Below are positions 11,053 to 19,818 of a DNA stretch of 64,000 nt, one piece after another; the stretch's first letter is position 1, and each line of letters opens with the position of its first letter. The DNA lies in NCBI RefSeq assembly GCF_009767585.1, contig NZ_WSNW01000001.1, positions 744,001 to 808,000 of the forward strand. The letters are read 5' to 3'. A program made the position numbers and the translations under genes. Below the pieces are notes generated by a model. It was not told the origin of the DNA and made no database searches. It saw only the letters and a list, made by a program, of their open reading frames with translations. The DNA comes from Coprobacillus cateniformis (GTDB taxonomy: Bacteria; Bacillota_I; Bacilli_A; Erysipelotrichales; Coprobacillaceae).

Positions 11053-12600
11053 TTATAAGAACCCTTCAAATTCTTCTCTAACGCTTGGAACTTTTAATCC
11101 CACAATAACCTGAATATTTGTTTTGGTTGCTTTGATACCATGTGTCCCAATGCCTTTAAAATATGAATCTGTTTTGACTAAACTTTCATCTTTTACATTA
11201 ACACGTAGACGAGTTGCACAATTAGTGACATCAACAATGTTGTCTTTTCCACCTAAAGCATCTAAAATCATAAAAGCCAAACTTCCTTTAGGAGCCGCTT
11301 GTTTTTCTTTAAAGTCAGCTTTATTATGGAATGTAATTTCTTCATCTTCTTCTCGACCTGGTGTCGCAAAATTGAATTTTAAGATTAAGAATCTGAAGAC
11401 TACGAAATAAATACCTGTAAATACCAAACCTACCACTAGTAATGTTAAGTATGTTGGCCAATGTGCTGCCATTAATGGAATAAAGTTTAATGCTGATATT
11501 TCAATTAATCCACCTGACATCGCCCCAACAACTCCAAACATATATGCAACAGTTGCGAGAGTTGCTGCAAGGACTGCATGAACAACAAATAAGACTGGTG
11601 CAATAAATAAGAATGTGAACTCAATAGGTTCTGTAACTCCACAGAATATTGCTGTTAAAGTGATAGGAACGAGCAATCCAGCAATTTTCTTTTTCTTACT
11701 ATCTTTAGCTGTAAAATAGAATGCTAAAGCGATACCAGGACATCCAAATATTTTTGACAATCCTGTTAATGTTGGCCAAGCATATGGTGCTAATGTTTTT
11801 AATGATTCAGTGCTTGCTGCTAATTCTGGTAATTGTGTAGCCCATGTTGAGAAGACTCCTCCATTAACAACAGCTGAATCATAAAAGAATGGGAAATAAA
11901 GTAAGTGATGTAATCCAAATGGAATGAGAATACGTTCCATAAATATAAATATCCATACACCCATAGCTCCAGCTCCAGTGATAAATCCTTGGAATGCCCT
12001 CATTCCAGATTGAACCATAGGCCATAAACTTGCTGATAAGAAAGCAACTGGCAATAAAGCAAAGAATCCCACAATCACAACAAATGATGAACCACTGAAT
12101 GTTCCCATCCACTCTGGTAACTCTGTATCAAAGTAACGATTGTGTAAGAAAATAACAATTCCTGAAATCATTAATGCTCCAATCATTCCCATATCTAGAG
12201 TTTTAATATTGGCTACCATTGTTAAACCACTTGTTCCTCCAGCTTCAGCTGCAAAATCAACTCCGAATGTTGTTCCCCATTGGCTTAAGATTGTACTTAA
12301 GAAATATTGGAAAGTTAAGTAAAGCACTAAAGCTTCCATACAACATCTAGCTTGTTGTTTTTTAGCTAACCCAATTGGTAATCCGACAACGAATATTAAT
12401 GGTAATTGATTAAAAACTGTCCATCCACCTTGCAAGATGATGTTCCAGCACTGATACCATAAACTCTCTGTACTTGCAAGACTACCCATAATAGCTTCAG
12501 TTGTAAACAATGTTCCAACACCAATCATTATCCCTGCAAAGGCAAAGAGTAAGACTGGTGTAAACATCGCTCCACCGAACCTTTGAATTTTCTGCATCAT
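11053..12600 (-). CDS. PTS alpha-glucoside EIICB permease
   Basis: The ATG at 12600 (MMQKIQRFGGAMFTPVLLF) is preferred because AGGGAGG precedes it by 9 bases; a GTG at 12633 extends the frame but has no such site. The protein has an EIIC domain (about residues 1-420) with the hallmark GVTEPIEFTFLFIAP, and a C-terminal EIIB domain with the phosphorylated cysteine in NCATRLRVNV. It matches the GlvC/MalP group. It imports and phosphorylates maltose-type sugars using the EIIA at the operon end. A promoter is identifiable just upstream. Confidence 0.92.
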   Translation of the reverse strand: MMQKIQRFGGAMFTPVLLFAFAGIMIGVGTLFTTEAIMGSLASTESLWYQCWNIILQGGWTVFNQLPLIFVVGLPIGLAKKQQARCCMEALVLYLTFQYFLSTILSQWGTTFGVDFAAEAGGTSGLTMVANIKTLDMGMIGALMISGIVIFLHNRYFDTELPEWMGTFSGSSFVVIVGFFALLPVAFLSASLWPMVQSGMRAFQGFITGAGAMGVWIFIFMERILIPFGLHHLLYFPFFYDSAVVNGGVFSTWATQLPELAASTESLKTLAPYAWPTLTGLSKIFGCPGIALAFYFTAKDSKKKKIAGLLVPITLTAIFCGVTEPIEFTFLFIAPVLFVVHAVLAATLATVAYMFGVVGAMSGGLIEISALNFIPLMAAHWPTYLTLLVVGLVFTGIYFVVFRFLILKFNFATPGREEDEEITFHNKADFKEKQAAPKGSLAFMILDALGGKDNIVDVTNCATRLRVNVKDESLVKTDSYFKGIGTHGIKATKTNIQVIVGLKVPSVREEFEGFL

Positions 12601-12637
12601 ATCGTTTTTCCTCCCTTGTGATATCTCTTGCACGTTT

Positions 12638-12666
12638 ATAGTAACCCCTTACAAAATAAGTTTCAA
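12638..12666 (-). promoter_or_regulatory. Promoter of the alpha-glucoside operon
   Basis: On the minus strand a TTGAAA -35 box (12661-12666) and a TACTAT -10 box (12638-12643) are exactly 17 bp apart, placing the start of transcription about 30 bases before the EIICB start codon. A 12-bp palindrome, GTGAAATTTCAC at 12722-12733, lies about 56 bp upstream of the -35 box and is a possible activator site. Confidence 0.65.
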
Positions 12667-12737
12667 TACTTTACAACGACTTAGGGACAAGGCGCATTCT
12701 TAATGATTTATCACATTATCCGTGAAATTTCACACAC

Positions 12738-12770
12738 AAAAAAAGCGTTGATTTTATCAACACTTTTCGT
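12738..12770 (-). terminator. Terminator after the Rpn nuclease gene
   Basis: On the minus strand GTGTTGAT pairs with ATCAACGC around a three-base loop and is followed by seven T residues. It ends the transcript of the upstream nuclease gene 25 bp past its stop. Confidence 0.85.
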
Positions 12771-12795
12771 TATATACAAATAATAGAAATATTAT

Positions 12796-13731
12796 TTATT
12801 GATTATAATGACAAATCATTTTTTTAAATTCATCATAATTTATATCATCAATAATCATATCAAATAAATAATCTAATTGTTGAGATGTGCATGTTTTTAA
12901 CCATTCTAAGTTGTCTACTTTGTATTTCTTCTTAACTAACTGACATGCTCTTTTCAAGTTTTCTTCTCTTTTACCTTGTTCAATTCCCTTTTCAATTCCT
13001 TGTTCAAGCCCTTTTTCAAGCCCTTGTTCAAACCCTTTTCTTGTTCCCTCACCTATCTTAGATTCTGCCCATAGTCTATCCCTTTGTATCGCTTTATAAT
13101 AGATATACTCCTCTAATGAGATAAACCTATCATAGAGTTCCACTGCTTCCTTTGCTACCTCACTTGTCTGTTCCTCCTTATGATTATCCTCCTGCTCAAA
13201 CAATCTCATTAACTGATAAAAATCACTTCTTGCCAATTCCATACTTACCTCCTCCATTTTCTTAGTCTGTAAAAAACTCATCACAATCAGTCCATTATAC
13301 AGTTCCTTCTCATACTTCCCATCAATCAGTTCTACCTCATGCCAGAGATGTTCAAAATTCCTTATCGGATTTCCCGTATAGATAATAAGAGAATGAACCT
13401 TTCTCATATCCTGATACTGTACTCCCTCCTGTATCTGCAGATCTATCATACTCATTGTATAAATCTGAAACCTCGCCAGCTCTGCTGCTGAGATATAGCC
13501 ATTCTGCATCTCAATGTTATAGAGATTTCCTAAATGATCCTTGAGTGTAATATCCAGGACATATTTCTTGCCATCCTTATGAGAGGGATACCTCTCAGAA
13601 TTGATAACATCAACAGTTTTCAATTCCAATCCCGATAAATGCTCAGCAATGCATAATCGCACCATCGGACTGTGAATCAAAAGATAGTGAAAAAAATAAT
13701 CAGTACAAAAAGAAATAACCTGTTCATCCAT
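12796..13731 (-). CDS. Rpn-family PD-(D/E)XK nuclease (PDDEXK transposase-like)
   Basis: The start at 13731 (MDEQVISFC) has an AGAAGG site upstream; the longer in-frame start at 13779 has none. The ~311-residue protein shows the PD-(D/E)XK core of the Rpn/PDDEXK_2 family: VLDITLKDHLGNLYNIEMQN, with Asp, Glu and Gln in the expected spacing, followed by ARFQIYTMSMID. Near the C-terminus is the low-complexity GLEQG/GIEKG repeat run typical of these proteins. Rpn proteins act as DNA endonucleases that stimulate recombination and are proposed to act in phage defence. It is monocistronic and unrelated in function to its neighbours. Confidence 0.85.
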   Translation of the reverse strand: MDEQVISFCTDYFFHYLLIHSPMVRLCIAEHLSGLELKTVDVINSERYPSHKDGKKYVLDITLKDHLGNLYNIEMQNGYISAAELARFQIYTMSMIDLQIQEGVQYQDMRKVHSLIIYTGNPIRNFEHLWHEVELIDGKYEKELYNGLIVMSFLQTKKMEEVSMELARSDFYQLMRLFEQEDNHKEEQTSEVAKEAVELYDRFISLEEYIYYKAIQRDRLWAESKIGEGTRKGFEQGLEKGLEQGIEKGIEQGKREENLKRACQLVKKKYKVDNLEWLKTCTSQQLDYLFDMIIDDINYDEFKKMICHYNQ

Positions 13732-13942
13732 ATGAATACCTTCTTTCCAGGAGAAAAACCCTCCTACTTCTATATTCATAAAAAGAAGTCCATTTTTCTT
13801 TTTTTATTTACACTTTTTTCAACTTTTATAAGTACATTATACTTCGTATGACAGATATATGCAATAAGCAAATAAAAAAGATTTAACGATTATCGTTAAA
13901 CCTTATTTTCTAGCAAAAAAATATTTAATATTTCTTCATATT

Positions 13943-14602
13943 TTAGGAATAGCTATCCACAAACTGAGCAACTTTATTCTCTTTTCCAATAACAGCTATT
14001 GTATCCCCTGCTTTTAATAGATAATGTGGATCTATATCTGTATCAGTTATTCCATCATGATGAATAGCAATAATATTTAAACCAAAGTTTTCTCTAACTC
14101 TCATTCCAATAATAGATTTACCAATCATTTGCTTTGAAATTTCAAACTCTATAATCTCAATATCCTTACCAATAGAAATATAATCAACAAGATTCTCTCT
14201 TAAAATTTTCTTTGCAAGCCTTAAAGCCATATCTCTTTCAGGATAAACAACTTGTGCCCCAAGTTTTTCTAAAACTTCTCCTTGATCAGCATTTGTTGCT
14301 TTTGCAATGACTTTTGAAACACCAAGATTAATAACATTTAAAGTTGTTAAGATACTGACTTCAATTCTTTCACCAATACACACAATAACAACATCACAAT
14401 TTTGAACTCCCACTTCTTCAAGAACATCCTTTGTAAGTGTCTGTGAAACAAAAGCATACTCAGTATATTCTCTTAACTCCTTCACTCTATCCTCATCTCT
14501 ATCAATACCAATAACTTCTTTTCCTGCCTCTGCTAACTTTTTAGCCAAAGGCATACCAAATCTACCTAAACCTATAATTGCATAACTCTTTTCATTTGTC
14601 AT
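13943..14602 (-). CDS. ktrA: Potassium uptake regulatory subunit KtrA/TrkA
   Basis: The 219-residue protein has an RCK_N Rossmann domain (YAIIGLGRFGMPLAKKLAEAG, nucleotide-binding, residues 6-130) and an RCK_C domain (about 135-215: MIGKSIIGMRVRENFGLNII). RCK_C of KtrA proteins is a known c-di-AMP site. It is the cytoplasmic gating ring for the KtrB channel encoded 8 bp upstream, and it completes the two-gene operon. Confidence 0.92.
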   Translation of the reverse strand: MTNEKSYAIIGLGRFGMPLAKKLAEAGKEVIGIDRDEDRVKELREYTEYAFVSQTLTKDVLEEVGVQNCDVVIVCIGERIEVSILTTLNVINLGVSKVIAKATNADQGEVLEKLGAQVVYPERDMALRLAKKILRENLVDYISIGKDIEIIEFEISKQMIGKSIIGMRVRENFGLNIIAIHHDGITDTDIDPHYLLKAGDTIAVIGKENKVAQFVDSYS

Positions 14603-14610
14603 ATAATTAC

Positions 14611-15927
14611 CTATCCTATCATAATATCTTCTGCTGAATATACAGCTGTTTTTGGTTCCTTATAAACACCCAAAGTAACAATAGTCATTGCTCCAATACG
14701 ACCAATATACATTGTTAAGATAATAATAATTTTTCCTAAAACACTTAAATGTGATGTAATACCAGTAGATAACCCAACTGTTCCAAATGCTGATGTACTT
14801 TCAAATAACAATTGCATAAAAGTAAATCTAGGCTCTACAATACACAATAAAAATGTACTGATAATGACAACACATAAAGATAAAATTGCGACAACAAAGG
14901 CTTGCATAATAATACCTTCTGATATTCTACGTTTAAATGAAACACAATGCTGGTGAGTCATAATGCTCTTCATAACATTACCAATAACAAATAATGTACT
15001 TGTTTTAATACCACCACCTGTAGAACCAGGTGAAGCACCTATAAACATTAAGATGACTAACACAAATAACCCAGCATTTGTAAAGTTCCCTAAATTATAT
15101 GTTGAAAACCCTGCAGTTCTAGCTGAAACACTTTGGAAAAAAGCTCCTAACCATGTTACATTTTCAGTCAGCTTAATTAATAATGTACCAATCACAATAA
15201 GCGCAATACTGACTGATATAACTGCCTTAGAATGAAATGTTAATTTTTTAAAAGACTTTTTATTTTTGACATCAATAATAACTAAAAAACCAATTCCTCC
15301 AAAAATAATTAATCCACTTGTAACTAAATTTAATAAAATATCATTTTGATAAGGAATAAGATTTGTAAGTCCTCCCAAAATATCAAAACCTGAATTATTA
15401 AATGCTGCTACAGAATGAAACAAACTAATACCTAAAGCATCTAATGGAGGATAATCTTGAACAAAAACAATAAAACTTAAGATTGCCCCAACAAGCTCAA
15501 ATAATAATGTTATTTTCAAGACATACTTCACCAATTTAACTAAACCGCCATAACCCCCAATATTCCATGATTCTTTAATCAGTTTTCTAACCTTAAATCC
15601 AACACGTTTACCAGCCGCTAAAATAATTGTTACCCCAACACAAGTTACACCTAAACCGCCAATTTGGATTAATAAAGCAACAACTGTTCTTCCAAAAACA
15701 GTAAAATGTTCTGCTGTATCAATAGCAATTAATCCTGTCACACATACAGCACTTGTTGATGTAAACAACGCATCTATGAATGAAACAGTCTGATCATCAC
15801 GGACAGAAACTGGCAACATTAATAGAATAGCTCCTACTAAAATAACACTTGCAAATCCAAATGCAATCAATCGTGGAGGAGATGAATGTTTAACATACTG
15901 ATTGACTTTCCTTAAAATTAATTTCAT
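14611..15927 (-). CDS. ktrB: Potassium uptake channel subunit KtrB (TrkH family)
   Basis: The 438-residue integral membrane protein has the four pore loops of TrkH/KtrB transporters, each with the filter-type glycine: TSTSAVCVTGL, AAFNNSGFD, SVSARTAGFST and STSAFGTVGLS. It transports K+, usually coupled to Na+. Its transcript begins with the structured leader and terminator described at 15955-16115, so expression is probably set by attenuation. The Shine-Dalgarno ahead of the ATG is weak (GGTGAT). Confidence 0.93.
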   Translation of the reverse strand: MKLILRKVNQYVKHSSPPRLIAFGFASVILVGAILLMLPVSVRDDQTVSFIDALFTSTSAVCVTGLIAIDTAEHFTVFGRTVVALLIQIGGLGVTCVGVTIILAAGKRVGFKVRKLIKESWNIGGYGGLVKLVKYVLKITLLFELVGAILSFIVFVQDYPPLDALGISLFHSVAAFNNSGFDILGGLTNLIPYQNDILLNLVTSGLIIFGGIGFLVIIDVKNKKSFKKLTFHSKAVISVSIALIVIGTLLIKLTENVTWLGAFFQSVSARTAGFSTYNLGNFTNAGLFVLVILMFIGASPGSTGGGIKTSTLFVIGNVMKSIMTHQHCVSFKRRISEGIIMQAFVVAILSLCVVIISTFLLCIVEPRFTFMQLLFESTSAFGTVGLSTGITSHLSVLGKIIIILTMYIGRIGAMTIVTLGVYKEPKTAVYSAEDIMIG

Positions 15928-15954
15928 ATTTAAAATCGATCACCAGGCTTTCTT

Positions 15955-15993
15955 TAAAATAAAAAAACAGATTCTAAAAAGCGTGAATCTGTC
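15955..15993 (-). terminator. Attenuating terminator in the ktrBA leader
   Basis: On the minus strand ACAGATTC (15967-15974 complement arm at 15985-15992) pairs with GAATCTGT around a ten-base loop and is followed by TTTTTTTATTTT, ending about 28 bases before the ktrB start codon. The 5' arm GACAGATTC can instead pair without mismatch (one G-U) with GAGTCTGTC inside the upstream leader element, which would stop the terminator from forming. Confidence 0.85.
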
Positions 15994-16060
15994 TTGTCAT
16001 CATTATGGTATTATAAAGTTTTACTCATATAAGTAAAACTTGAATGATACACATAAAATC

Positions 16061-16115
16061 ATGTTGAATAAATAAAGCAATTGCTTTATGACAGACTCCA
16101 CCACATATTCAACAT
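16061..16115 (-). ncRNA. Candidate riboswitch-like leader element, copy 1 (ktrBA)
   Basis: Read on the minus strand, a 10-bp stem ATGTTGAATA/TATTCAACAT encloses the strand TGTGGTGGAGTCTGTC and a hairpin ATAAAGC-AATT-GCTTTAT. The same architecture occurs at 17959-18014 with compensatory changes in both stems, while the 16-base internal strand is nearly invariant. Part of that strand (16090-16098) is complementary to the terminator 5' arm at 15985-15993. A further hairpin (16017-16025 with 16033-16041) lies between. I do not recognise it as a known class. Ligand or protein partner is unknown. Confidence 0.75.
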
Positions 16116-16119
16116 ATTC

Positions 16120-16148
16120 ACTTTACCACTTTTTATATACACTATCAA
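16120..16148 (-). promoter_or_regulatory. Predicted promoter of the ktrBA leader
   Basis: TTGATA (16143-16148) and TAAAGT (16120-16125) are 17 bp apart on the minus strand. The predicted start of transcription near 16113 would place the leader element at the very 5' end of the RNA. Confidence 0.5.
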
Positions 16149-16181
16149 TCCTTTTTCTAGATGTATTCACTAAGATTTATT

Positions 16182-17864
16182 TTATGAATTCTTTTCAACT
16201 TCTTCCTTGATTAATTTCATGGCTGCAACAGCTTTTCTAATTTTATAAAAACTTTCAGCAATGTTAAGTCCATGATCTCCTATACGTTCAAAATCAGTTA
16301 GTATTTTCGTATAAATGACACTATTTTCTGTCGTACACTTCTTTTCTTTAAGTCTTAATAACTGATTTACACTAAATTGATGATGCGTTTTATCAATATG
16401 TTCTTCTATGACATCAACCTTATCTACAATATTTTTAAACTCATCATAATTAATGATTTTGAGTTCATCTAGAATATTGGTACAAAGATTACTCATCATT
16501 CCTATTTCTTCTACAGCCTCATCAGAAAAATGTTTATCTTCTTCATGCAGTAATCTTGCTCTCTTGGCTATATTTATAGCGTGATCTCCGATTCTTTCTA
16601 TATCTGCTGATACTTTCACAAACAAAGCAATAGCTTGTGAACCCTCTAGAGGAAGTTCATTAGAAATAGCAGAAGTTGTAAAATCAACAATTTCTCTATT
16701 GAGATAGTCAATATATTCTTCATTTCTTAGAAGTTGTTCATATTTTTCTTCTTTATAACTTATTATTAACTCAAACGATTTTCTAACATTTTCAATTGCG
16801 ACATCTAACATATTCTGACTTTCATTAAATAACTGAGTATTGGCTATAGCACTCGTTCCAATATGATAATCATTTGTAAAAATAGAGAAATCTAGATGCT
16901 TTAATGTCATTTGAGCTTCTTTATCTTTCTTCTTAGGAAGAATTATAAATGTAAAATCAACTAACTTTTTACCAAATGGTAATAATATAATTGTTGTGAC
17001 AATATTAAACACAGTATGAACATTAGCGATTTGGGCAGCTACATTCGTTGGTGTTAAAGATTGCATAAAATATGCAAAATCAGTTGTCATACATATAAGC
17101 ACAAAAATTGCAGTTCCAATCATATTAAAAGATAAATGTATAACTGTAGTACGCTTCGCATTCCTACTTGTTCCAATAGATGCAAGTACAGCTGTAATAC
17201 AAGTTCCAATATTTTGACCAAACAATACATAGATAGCTGTTGGTAATGTAACAACTCCACTCATCGCTAAGGCTTGTAAAATTCCAACAGATGCTGACGA
17301 ACTTTGAATGATAGCAGTAAAGATTGCTCCGACAGCCACACCAATGAGAGGATTCTCAAAATTAGAAACAATATGAATAAACTCTGGTGAGCTTCTCAAT
17401 GGTTCCATAGCAGTTGACATCATATTCATTCCTATAAATAAAATTCCTAATCCAGCTGCAATTGTTCCAAAAGCATCTAATTTCTTACTTTTAAAGAAAA
17501 CAATTAATGCTACACCTATAAATGCAATAACTGGTGCTAATGCAGTAATATCTAATGCAATTAATTGACCAGTAATCGTTGTTCCAATATTGGCTCCCAT
17601 AATGACCCAAACAGCATTCTGTAAACTCATAAGTCCTGCATTGACAAAACCAACAACCATAACAGTTGTTGCAGAAGATGATTGAATAATAGCCGTAATT
17701 AAAGCTCCTACTGCAACACCCAAAAAGCGATTTGTAGTTAACTTCTCTAGTATAGCCTTCAACTTATTCCCAGCGGCCAATTCTAATCCGTTAGACATCA
17801 TTGTCATTCCATAAAGGAATAATGCTAATCCCCCTGCTAACGCAAATACATTTGATAATTCCAT
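16182..17864 (-). CDS. Na+/phosphate cotransporter with PhoU-like domain, paralogue 2
   Basis: The start at 17864 (MELSNVFALAGGLALFLYG) has AAAGGGAGG 6 bases upstream; the longer in-frame start at 17948 would run through the leader terminator and is rejected. The ~560-residue protein has the two PF02690 repeats, each with QSSSA (QSSSATTVMVVGF and QSSSASVGILQAL), hydrophobic segments to about residue 310, and a C-terminal PhoU-like helical domain (about 345-555) with repeated ERIGDHAINIA and ERIGDHGLNIA motifs. It resembles its upstream neighbour closely, so the pair is a tandem duplication. It has its own leader RNA and terminator. Phosphate is the usual substrate. Confidence 0.9.
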   Translation of the reverse strand: MELSNVFALAGGLALFLYGMTMMSNGLELAAGNKLKAILEKLTTNRFLGVAVGALITAIIQSSSATTVMVVGFVNAGLMSLQNAVWVIMGANIGTTITGQLIALDITALAPVIAFIGVALIVFFKSKKLDAFGTIAAGLGILFIGMNMMSTAMEPLRSSPEFIHIVSNFENPLIGVAVGAIFTAIIQSSSASVGILQALAMSGVVTLPTAIYVLFGQNIGTCITAVLASIGTSRNAKRTTVIHLSFNMIGTAIFVLICMTTDFAYFMQSLTPTNVAAQIANVHTVFNIVTTIILLPFGKKLVDFTFIILPKKKDKEAQMTLKHLDFSIFTNDYHIGTSAIANTQLFNESQNMLDVAIENVRKSFELIISYKEEKYEQLLRNEEYIDYLNREIVDFTTSAISNELPLEGSQAIALFVKVSADIERIGDHAINIAKRARLLHEEDKHFSDEAVEEIGMMSNLCTNILDELKIINYDEFKNIVDKVDVIEEHIDKTHHQFSVNQLLRLKEKKCTTENSVIYTKILTDFERIGDHGLNIAESFYKIRKAVAAMKLIKEEVEKNS

Positions 17865-17887
17865 TTTTCTTCCTCCCTTTTGATTAC

Positions 17888-17934
17888 CAAAATAAAAGAC
17901 AGATTTCTCCTTAAAAGGATGGAATCTGTCTCTT
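17888..17934 (-). terminator. Attenuating terminator ahead of Na/Pi paralogue 2
   Basis: On the minus strand AGACAGATT pairs with AATCTGTCT, with a small CCTTTTAAGG hairpin inside, followed by TTTATTTT. The segment CAGATTCCATC in its 5' arm (17918-17928) is complementary over 11 bases, with two G-U pairs, to GGTGGAGTCTG in the leader element (17991-18001). Confidence 0.85.
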
Positions 17935-17958
17935 ATTTTCGCAATCAAAAATACACAT

Positions 17959-18014
17959 TTGTTGAATAAATAAAGTAATATACTTTATGCCAGACTCCAC
18001 CACATATTCAACAA
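17959..18014 (-). ncRNA. Candidate riboswitch-like leader element, copy 2 (Na/Pi paralogue 2)
   Basis: On the minus strand a 10-bp stem TTGTTGAATA/TATTCAACAA encloses TGTGGTGGAGTCTGGC and the hairpin ATAAAGTA-TAT-TACTTTAT. Compared with copy 1 at 16061-16115, one outer pair changes from A-U to U-A, and the inner hairpin changes sequence while keeping its pairing. It starts 10 bases after the stop of Na/Pi paralogue 1, so it may be reached by read-through or by a promoter inside that gene; I see no strong promoter. It is followed by an attenuating terminator and then the gene. Confidence 0.75.
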
Positions 18015-18023
18015 AATATTCAA

Positions 18024-19703
18024 TTATTCTTCAATCATTTCTGGTTTCACCATTTTCATAGCTGCAACAGCTTTTCTAATTTTATAAAAACTTTGTGCAA
18101 TATTCAAACCATGGTCACCAATTCTTTCAAAATCAGTTAATGTTTTTGTATAAACAACACTATTTTCTGTTGTACATTGTTTATTTTTTAAACGAATCAA
18201 TTGATTAATACCAAACTGATAATTCGTTTTATCAATATTCTCTTCTATGATATCTACTTTATCTACAAGATCTTTAAATTCATCATAATTCATGATCTTT
18301 AATTCATCTAAAATATTTGTACACAAACTGCTCATAATACCAATTTCGTCTAAAGCCGTATCAGAAAAACGTCTATTTTCATCATGAAGCAACTTTGCTC
18401 TAGCAGCAATGTTCACAGCATGATCACCAATTCTCTCTAAGTCAGCTGAAACCTTAAGGAACAAACCAATTGTTTGTGAACCTTCTATTGGAAATTCATT
18501 TGAAATCGCATTTGTTGTAAAATCAACAATCTGTTTATTTAAATAATTTATATACTCTTCACTTTTTTGCAGTTTTTCATATTTTTCATCTTTATAGCTA
18601 ATCATTAATTCAAAAGACCTTCTCACATTATCAATAGCTACATCTAACATATTCTGTGTTTCATTAAATAATTGCGTATTCGCAATTGCACTTGTCCCAA
18701 TATGATAATCATTTGTAAAAATAGAAAAATCCAAGAATTTTACATCCATACGATCTTCATGACCTTCCTTTTCAGGAAGAATCTTATATGCTAATTGAAC
18801 AAGCTGTTTACCAAATGGTAATAATAATATTGTTGTTGCAACGTTGAAAACTGTATGTACATTAGCTATTTGAGCAGGAATATTTGTTGGTGTTAGTGCC
18901 TGCATCCATTGTGCAAATGGAGTTAACATACTAATAATAACAAATATAATTGTTCCTATAATATTAAAGGATAAGTGCAAAATAGTTGTTCTCTTTGCAT
19001 TTCGCCCTGTTCCAATAGAAGCCAATACAGCAGTAATACATGTCCCAATATTTTGTCCAAATAAAACATATATTGCAGAAGGTAAAGTAATAACACCACT
19101 CATGGCTAATGCTTGTAAAATACCAACTGAAGCCGATGAACTCTGAATAATAGCAGTGAATAATGCACCTACAGCAATACCTATTAAAGGATTTTCAAAA
19201 TTAGAAACAATACTTACAAATTCAGGTGAACTACGTAATGGTACCATTGCACCTGACATCATTTCCATCCCCATAAATAAGATACCTAGCCCCGCTGCAA
19301 TTGTACCAATTGCATCCAATCGTTTACTCTTGAAAAATGCAATTAACGCAACACCTATAAATGCAATAACTGGAGCTAATGCAGTAATATCTAATGCAAT
19401 TAATTGTCCCGTAATTGTTGTTCCAATGTTTGCTCCCATAATAACCCAAACAGCATTTTCTAGTTTCATTAATCCAGCATTGACAAACCCAACTGTCATC
19501 ACAGTCGTTGCTGATGAAGATTGAATGAGTGCAGTGATCAATGCACCCACTCCAACACCTAAGAAACGATTTGTTATTAATTTTTCCAGGATTGTTTTCA
19601 TTTTATTACCAGCAGCAAGTTCTAATCCATTGGACATCATAGTCATCCCATATAAGAATAAAGCTAAACCGCCAAGCAATGCAAATATATTAGATAATTC
19701 CAT
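18024..19703 (-). CDS. Na+/phosphate cotransporter with PhoU-like domain, paralogue 1
   Basis: The 559-residue protein has the PF02690 double repeat (QSSSATTVMTVGF near residue 62, QSSSASVGILQAL near residue 190) and a C-terminal PhoU-like domain with ERIGDHAVNIA and ERIGDHGLNIA. Start follows a GGGAGGAAAG site. It is nearly colinear with the downstream paralogue, differing mainly in the loop before the PhoU part. Unlike paralogue 2 it has no leader RNA; its upstream region holds four TTAACA repeats that look like a Pho box, suggesting phosphate-starvation control of this copy. Confidence 0.9.
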   Translation of the reverse strand: MELSNIFALLGGLALFLYGMTMMSNGLELAAGNKMKTILEKLITNRFLGVGVGALITALIQSSSATTVMTVGFVNAGLMKLENAVWVIMGANIGTTITGQLIALDITALAPVIAFIGVALIAFFKSKRLDAIGTIAAGLGILFMGMEMMSGAMVPLRSSPEFVSIVSNFENPLIGIAVGALFTAIIQSSSASVGILQALAMSGVITLPSAIYVLFGQNIGTCITAVLASIGTGRNAKRTTILHLSFNIIGTIIFVIISMLTPFAQWMQALTPTNIPAQIANVHTVFNVATTILLLPFGKQLVQLAYKILPEKEGHEDRMDVKFLDFSIFTNDYHIGTSAIANTQLFNETQNMLDVAIDNVRRSFELMISYKDEKYEKLQKSEEYINYLNKQIVDFTTNAISNEFPIEGSQTIGLFLKVSADLERIGDHAVNIAARAKLLHDENRRFSDTALDEIGIMSSLCTNILDELKIMNYDEFKDLVDKVDIIEENIDKTNYQFGINQLIRLKNKQCTTENSVVYTKTLTDFERIGDHGLNIAQSFYKIRKAVAAMKMVKPEMIEE

Positions 19704-19734
19704 CTCTTTCCTCCCTATGATTTACAACAAAAGA

Positions 19735-19782
19735 TTAACATTTCATTAACACAATGTAAATAAACTTAACATAAACTTAACA
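19735..19782 (+). promoter_or_regulatory. Pho-box-like TTAACA repeats
   Basis: TTAACA occurs at 19735, 19746, 19766 and 19777, that is two pairs with the 11-bp period known for PhoP dimers of Gram-positive bacteria. The repeats read on the plus strand, while the Na/Pi gene they precede is on the minus strand, so the orientation relative to transcription needs testing. Confidence 0.6.
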
Positions 19783-19818
19783 TTTCTACGCCATTTTTTT
19801 TCATTTTTTGACAATTCA

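Noticed and set aside
11123..11410. Plus-strand reading frames inside PTS, purine and transporter genes
   Set aside because: All lie antisense to confidently identified genes and show no family motif; treated as chance openings in AT-rich DNA.
12796..13731. Insertion sequence carrying a transposase
   Set aside because: The Rpn-type protein is annotated as transposase in some databases, but no terminal inverted repeats or target duplication are visible around it.
17865..17948. Longer N-terminus for Na/Pi paralogue 2
   Set aside because: The extension would translate through the leader terminator and lacks a ribosome binding site, while MELSN at 17864 has a perfect one and aligns with the start of paralogue 1.
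15955..18014. Leader elements as a mobile repeat such as a MITE or as T-box RNAs
   Set aside because: No flanking target duplications, each copy is tied to its own terminator and gene, and stems covary. The T-box sequence and tRNA-like specifier features are absent.
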